From contig JAIRYU010000002.1 in NCBI GenBank assembly GCA_031267545.1, positions 1 to 10,035 of the forward strand: 10,035 nt of DNA, in the 5' to 3' direction. The stretch comes from Holosporales bacterium. Its GTDB lineage: Bacteria > Pseudomonadota > Alphaproteobacteria > RUG11792. Made by a program: the position numbers and the translations under genes. Within the stretch, counting starts at the first letter, position 1. The number at the start of each line of letters is the position of its first letter. Of the stretch, positions 6,884 through 10,035 are shown piece after piece. Under the pieces are notes generated by a model that saw only the letters and a list, made by a program, of their open reading frames with translations, searched no databases and was not told the origin of the DNA.

Positions 6884-6889
6884 CTTGTT

Positions 6890-6896
6890 CTCCTTT
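6890..6896 (-). promoter_or_regulatory. Strong Shine-Dalgarno of rpmA overlapping rplU stop
   Basis: AAAGGAG lies six bases before the rpmA ATG, the best ribosome binding site in the window. It overlaps the rplU TAA, so ribosomes finishing L21 can reload for L27 and keep the two proteins in balance. Confidence 0.8.
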
Positions 6897-7221
6897 AACT
6901 AGCTTGGTCACCGAGTACGTCAATGACTCTCAGTACGGTCGCCCACTGCCGGTGCCCATTCTTCCTTCTGGAATTATGACGGCGTCTCTTTTTGAAAACA
7001 ATAACTTTTCGTTCTCTCGAGTGCCTTAAAACTTCTACGGTAACTTTTTCATTTCCTGTGAGATCGTTTCCAGTTACCACACTCCCGTCGTCATACTGCA
7101 CCATAACGACGTCGCTGAGGGACGCCACACTTTCAGGTTCGACGTCGATTTTTTCGACCTTTAATACATCTCCGGGCTTCACAACATACTGTTTTCCACC
7201 AGTCCTCAACACAGCCATCAT
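6895..7221 (-). CDS. rplU: 50S ribosomal protein L21
   Basis: L21 of 108 residues, close to the usual 103. It binds 23S rRNA and contacts L20 in the 50S subunit. The N-terminal MAVLRTGGKQYVV and the C-terminal VIVFKKRRRHNSRRKNGHRQ are the family signatures, the latter the basic rRNA-binding stretch. The start is one of two adjacent ATG codons; the first is taken here and the second would drop one residue. AAGG about 13 bases upstream is a weak Shine-Dalgarno. It is followed after 11 bp by rpmA, the conserved pair. The 78-bp gap to der contains a palindrome and an inverted repeat that could sit in its leader. Confidence 0.97.
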   Translation of the reverse strand: MMAVLRTGGKQYVVKPGDVLKVEKIDVEPESVASLSDVVMVQYDDGSVVTGNDLTGNEKVTVEVLRHSRERKVIVFKKRRRHNSRRKNGHRQWATVLRVIDVLGDQAS

Positions 7222-7246
7222 AAGACAGAACCAACCTTAAATTCGA

Positions 7247-7285
7247 ACGCGAGCAACTTCTCTAACTCGCGTCATGGTACCATGA
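7247..7285. repeat. 14-bp palindrome abutting a 7-bp inverted repeat in the der-rplU gap
   Basis: TCATGGTACCATGA (7272-7285) is a perfect palindrome. It shares base 7272 with an inverted repeat, ACGCGAG (7247-7253) and CTCGCGT (7266-7272), around a 12-base loop. In the rplU direction the palindrome comes first, then the hairpin, then a 25-base stretch to the ATG. No T tract follows the hairpin, so a terminator for der is unlikely; an operator plus leader hairpin for the ribosomal protein pair is a fair guess. Confidence 0.5.
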
Positions 7286-7299
7286 GCCAACGTAACGAG

Positions 7300-8733
7300 T
7301 CAACTTGATACTTTATGGGATTGACAACTAACTCCCTTATACCTGCGTCTTTCGGAGCTTTCTCTAAATAAGACTCTGATGGCAACGTCGTTCAGTTCAA
7401 AACGCGCTCTCAGGCTATTGATTACGAACCTCCTCTGGCTGTCCCTCATGCTAGCGCCATTTGAAACGAAGATTAGGAAAGTTGGCGGATTTGCGTCAAC
7501 CTGAGTTATGTATTTCAGATTAAACCTAGCGGCGCAGTTCTGTAGCCAACCGCCCTGGCACATATCGCGTAACCACGAATTTAATCCGGACGTCTTGATT
7601 CTGCTGTTGTGCTTGTCATACATTGACAATGCGAGCCTGAGCATTTTCCCTATGTTAGTGCGATGTAACGCAGAAACGAATAAGAACGGAATTCCTTTTA
7701 ACTGCGCGAAACTAGTTCTGAAATTCCTTTTCAAAAACTCTGGGGTATCGTTCTGGTTAAACGGGGTTATGTCACATTTGTTAAATGCTATAATAACAGG
7801 TTTCCCTTCCTTTACGACGTCTGCCGCGATCTTGAGATCATAGCTTTCAACTTCGCCGGAAACTAACGATGTTGCGTCAACGACAACAATGACTGCGTCT
7901 GCGCTTTTATACGCGTTCCTACCATTGGAATCAACTACCATATCAAGAGTATCCGCCATCTTGGACTTCCGACGTAGGCCGGGAGTGTCGACAACTTTAA
8001 TGCGTCGTCTTGCGAATTCAAATTCAAGCTCCGAGCTTTCGCGAGTAAGTCCTGCGAAATCTCCCACCAAACGTCTACTCTGTCCTACCATAGCGTTTAC
8101 AAGGGCTGACTTACCTGCGTTGGGCCTGCCGACAATAGCTAACCTGATTGCGCGCGCGTCGTCATGCTGACCAGCTTGCTCCGTATTAGGCGAAGAAGGA
8201 ATGGCCGGTAGGAAATCGCTCATCTTCTCTAATAGCGAATCGATACCGGCTCCGTGCTCTGCGGACACTTTTAAAATCAGATCAAAGCCAAGCTCTGCGG
8301 CCTCGTAACAAACGGCGTCTGTTCCGTTACAATCCGCCTTGTTAACAACGGCTATGACCGGCTTTCCGCTTCTCCTGATAAATTGAGCTATCTCGCGATC
8401 AATTGACGTAATTCCGGATACGCCGTCTAGTACGAACAGCATCAACGCAGTCGCGCCGATGATACGATTTAATTCAGAATCTACGTGCTGTACCAGATCC
8501 CGTTGGCCTCCGAAAGCTACTGTGTCAAACAACCCTGGGGTGTCCACTATGCATGCCTGTATACTACCTAGCAACACAACGTCTTTTTCGCGTAGATCCC
8601 TCGTTACTCCAGGTCTGTCAAATACGATGGCCTCCCTCCTACTAATCAACCTGTTGAACAGCGTCGATTTCCCAACGTTAGTTCTCCCGAGGATAACAAC
8701 TCTGCTATTACTAAATTTTGTAAATACCAACAT
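7300..8733 (-). CDS. der: Ribosome-assembly GTPase Der (EngA)
   Basis: Tandem-domain GTPase needed for 50S maturation. Numbered from the chosen ATG it has 477 residues. Domain 1: GRTNVGKST (16-24; usual GRPNVGKST), PGVTRD (41-46), DTPGL (64-68), NKAD (131-134). Domain 2: GRPNAGKSA (202-210; usual GRPNVGKST), GLTRE (228-232; usual GTTRD), DTPGLRRKSK (249-258), NKCD (318-321), SALH (354-357). A C-terminal KH-like domain holds KYITQVDANPPTF and VLFRES. The linker between GTPase domains (about 170-195) is short and polar. An in-frame ATG at 8763 would add MWRCGVVRRK, but it falls at the start point predicted from the promoter at 8769-8796 and family proteins begin close to G1, so 8733 is preferred. 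Neither start has a well-spaced Shine-Dalgarno. The family call is certain. Confidence 0.95.
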   Translation of the reverse strand: MLVFTKFSNSRVVILGRTNVGKSTLFNRLISRREAIVFDRPGVTRDLREKDVVLLGSIQACIVDTPGLFDTVAFGGQRDLVQHVDSELNRIIGATALMLFVLDGVSGITSIDREIAQFIRRSGKPVIAVVNKADCNGTDAVCYEAAELGFDLILKVSAEHGAGIDSLLEKMSDFLPAIPSSPNTEQAGQHDDARAIRLAIVGRPNAGKSALVNAMVGQSRRLVGDFAGLTRESSELEFEFARRRIKVVDTPGLRRKSKMADTLDMVVDSNGRNAYKSADAVIVVVDATSLVSGEVESYDLKIAADVVKEGKPVIIAFNKCDITPFNQNDTPEFLKRNFRTSFAQLKGIPFLFVSALHRTNIGKMLRLALSMYDKHNSRIKTSGLNSWLRDMCQGGWLQNCAARFNLKYITQVDANPPTFLIFVSNGASMRDSQRRFVINSLRARFELNDVAIRVLFRESSERRRYKGVSCQSHKVSS

Positions 8734-8768
8734 TTTTCGGCGAACAACTCCGCAACGCCACATTGTAC

Positions 8769-8796
8769 ATTATATGGAAACTCCGTGGAATCACAA
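8769..8796 (-). promoter_or_regulatory. Sigma-70 promoter for der (and possibly rplU-rpmA)
   Basis: On the minus strand TTGTGA (8791-8796) and a perfect TATAAT (8769-8774) are 16 bp apart. Predicted transcription starts at about 8762-8763, on the upstream candidate ATG of der. This argues for translation from the inner ATG at 8733 unless the mRNA is leaderless. Confidence 0.55.
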
Positions 8797-8856
8797 AACC
8801 CGCTCGGATCGTTCTGCAAGACAGGCCCGATATAGACGGTATGATACTCCATACGG

Positions 8857-9591
8857 TTAATTGCGCTTACTCGGTAACGCCACAGTTTCAGTCCAATACT
8901 TTACGCATCGAACGAGATGTTCGCTGAACGAGTCGAATTGCATGGATTTGCAAACGTATCCGGCGGCTCCGCTATCGTACGCCTGCTGCATGAGGTCATC
9001 CTCTCTACTGTTCGTTAACACAATCACCGGAATCATACGCGTGGACGGATCGCGCTTTATATCCTTTAGCGCACGGATCCCCTCGTACCTCTCAGGTCTT
9101 TCTCCCTTATGCGGAATGTAGAGATCGAGAAACACCACGTTCGGCGTAGGCAAACTTGCGCACAGCTTTTTATAACGCAGAACATCCAGCATCTGCCTCG
9201 TGTTGTGAACGCTTACAACATTGGTGTTCGGCAAAACTTCCAGCGCCATTCGCGTAATAGCCTCGTCAGCGGGATTGTCTTCCACTACCAGAAGAGTCGA
9301 GACGGTATTATTTCCGCTTAGCCATTTCCTTACGTGACACGAATCTCCGTGTATGTGGGAAATCACATCCTCAAAAAAAATCTCCAAATCAATCCCGTAC
9401 AGTCGCAGTATATTATACAGTGCAGATGCGGCCACCTTGCTGCCTCCCTGTTCATATTTTTGTATCTGCTGATACGACACTCCTAACTTCTTCCCAACAT
9501 CGCTCAGCGTTAGGCCACACCTGTCGCGAGCCTCGCGAAGCTTCTTTCCTATAGCGTCGTCCATAGGCGAGCGTCTTATGTCCGCGCGCAT
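8857..9591 (-). CDS. XRE-type DNA-binding protein fused to an RcpA-like receiver domain
   Basis: Response regulator of 244 residues with unusual order. Residues about 14-74 are an XRE/Cro-C1 helix-turn-helix: IGKKLREARDRCGLTLSDVG, then KLGVSYQQIQKYEQG, ending DLEIFFED. Residues about 97-240 are a receiver: acidic pair Glu104-Asp105 (VVEDNPADE), phosphoacceptor Asp156 in VVFLDLYIP, Thr193 in VIVLTNS, Lys215 in YVCKSM, and a tail KYWTETVALP resembling the RcpA (cyanobacterial phytochrome partner) subfamily. All catalytic receiver residues are present. The ATG at 9591 overlaps the upstream kinase stop as TGATG, favouring it over an in-frame ATG at 9627 that would overlap the kinase by 37 bp; MDDAIGKK (ATG at 9564) is a further option. 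It is the likely phosphorylation partner of the adjacent kinase and probably a transcription factor; targets are unknown. A regulatory link to der is not shown, as der has its own promoter. Confidence 0.85.
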   Translation of the reverse strand: MRADIRRSPMDDAIGKKLREARDRCGLTLSDVGKKLGVSYQQIQKYEQGGSKVAASALYNILRLYGIDLEIFFEDVISHIHGDSCHVRKWLSGNNTVSTLLVVEDNPADEAITRMALEVLPNTNVVSVHNTRQMLDVLRYKKLCASLPTPNVVFLDLYIPHKGERPERYEGIRALKDIKRDPSTRMIPVIVLTNSREDDLMQQAYDSGAAGYVCKSMQFDSFSEHLVRCVKYWTETVALPSKRN

Positions 9592-10035
9592 CAATTTGCT
9601 ACCTGAAACGTCAGCTTGTAGCCGCACGACTGAGTCTCATTCGCTACTTCAATATTTCCGCGAATGCCGTTCATCAACTCCTTGCATATTTTAAGGCCAA
9701 GAAGGCCGGCAGACACGTCTCGTAATTGCAGAGCATTAGCAATCGCATCCTTTGTTTCGCCGGAAACACCGATTCCGTTATCGTCAAACAATACTGACAC
9801 AGTCCCAGGAGCTAGCGACAGCAACTTAACTGTAATTACCAATCCATCGGTCCTTGAATGAATTAACGAATTTTCAACAAGGTTTTTGAAAATCCTAAGT
9901 ACACGTTCATAACTGCCGCGTACCGCGGGAATCGCGTCGTCAACATTAATAGTACTCTCAGTAGCCATTAGCTGAGCTCTCAGTAGGCGACGGATGCCTT
10001 CAAAAACAGCGTCTAAATTTACAGAGGTATCCTCG
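9591..10035 (-). CDS. Sensor histidine kinase, C-terminal ATPase domain (5' end outside window)
   Basis: The last 147 codons of a kinase whose frame is open through the right edge; an internal ATG at 9968 is not the true start. The visible part is the HATPase_c domain: a lead-in VNLDAVFEGIRRLLRAQL typical after a dimerisation domain, N box FKNLVENSLIHS with the Mg-binding Asn, G1 box FDDNGIGVSGE, and a weak G2 box SAGLLGLKICKELMNGIRG where family members have GxGLGLAI. It ends GYKLTFQVAN. The phosphoacceptor His and any sensor domains (PAS, GAF or phytochrome) lie outside, so the input is unknown. The stop overlaps the start of the response regulator, making a translationally coupled pair. 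The RcpA-like receiver of the partner suggests the phytochrome-like or PAS kinase class (HWE and related types included), but this is inference. Confidence 0.85.
   Translation of the reverse strand, partial: EDTSVNLDAVFEGIRRLLRAQLMATESTINVDDAIPAVRGSYERVLRIFKNLVENSLIHSRTDGLVITVKLLSLAPGTVSVLFDDNGIGVSGETKDAIANALQLRDVSAGLLGLKICKELMNGIRGNIEVANETQSCGYKLTFQVAN

Noticed and set aside
8840..8857. Inverted repeat GTATG/CATAC after the response-regulator stop, considered as a terminator.
   Set aside because: Only five pairs, A+T-rich, and no T tract on the minus strand.

Overview
The window reads as bacterial chromosome, most likely from an alphaproteobacterium and possibly a lineage with a small, host-associated genome. 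Pointers are a split NAD(P) transhydrogenase alpha-1 subunit (PntAA), an XRE repressor domain with the 'QQIQKYE' recognition helix common in Alphaproteobacteria, tight gene packing with start/stop overlaps, moderately AT-rich DNA and few strong Shine-Dalgarno sites. The taxon is inference from protein flavour. No transposase, tRNA, rRNA, CRISPR array or phage gene was seen.

Layout. On the minus strand at the left edge is pntAA, with its C-terminal end cut by the window. A 525-bp non-coding stretch (1091-1615) follows, separating divergently transcribed genes. It holds one perfect DnaA box, two one-mismatch boxes and an AT-rich inverted repeat, so it is a candidate replication origin or DnaA-controlled region. 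Four genes then run on the plus strand: a concentrative nucleoside transporter (CNT/NupC family); an acetyl-CoA-synthetase-like enzyme coupled to it by an ATGA overlap; murC, preceded by an extended -10 promoter; and a small single-pass membrane protein overlapping the murC stop. They meet a minus-strand run head-on, only 15 bp apart. Read in its direction of transcription from the right edge, that run is a histidine kinase (C-terminal part only), a response regulator with an N-terminal XRE DNA-binding domain, der, rplU and rpmA.

How the genes fit together. PntAA, MurC, Der, L21 and L27 are core functions: NADPH supply, peptidoglycan precursor ligation, 50S assembly and two 50S proteins. The two less ordinary parts are (i) the transporter/acyl-CoA synthetase pair, in which both proteins differ at residues known to contact substrate in their families (all four acyl-pocket positions in the synthetase, two in the transporter), and (ii) the kinase/regulator pair, whose regulator has reversed architecture (DNA-binding domain first, receiver last) and a receiver of the RcpA (phytochrome-associated) type. 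These two pairs and the DnaA-box region are the best candidates for undescribed biology here. I see no clear multi-gene novel defence or mobile system.
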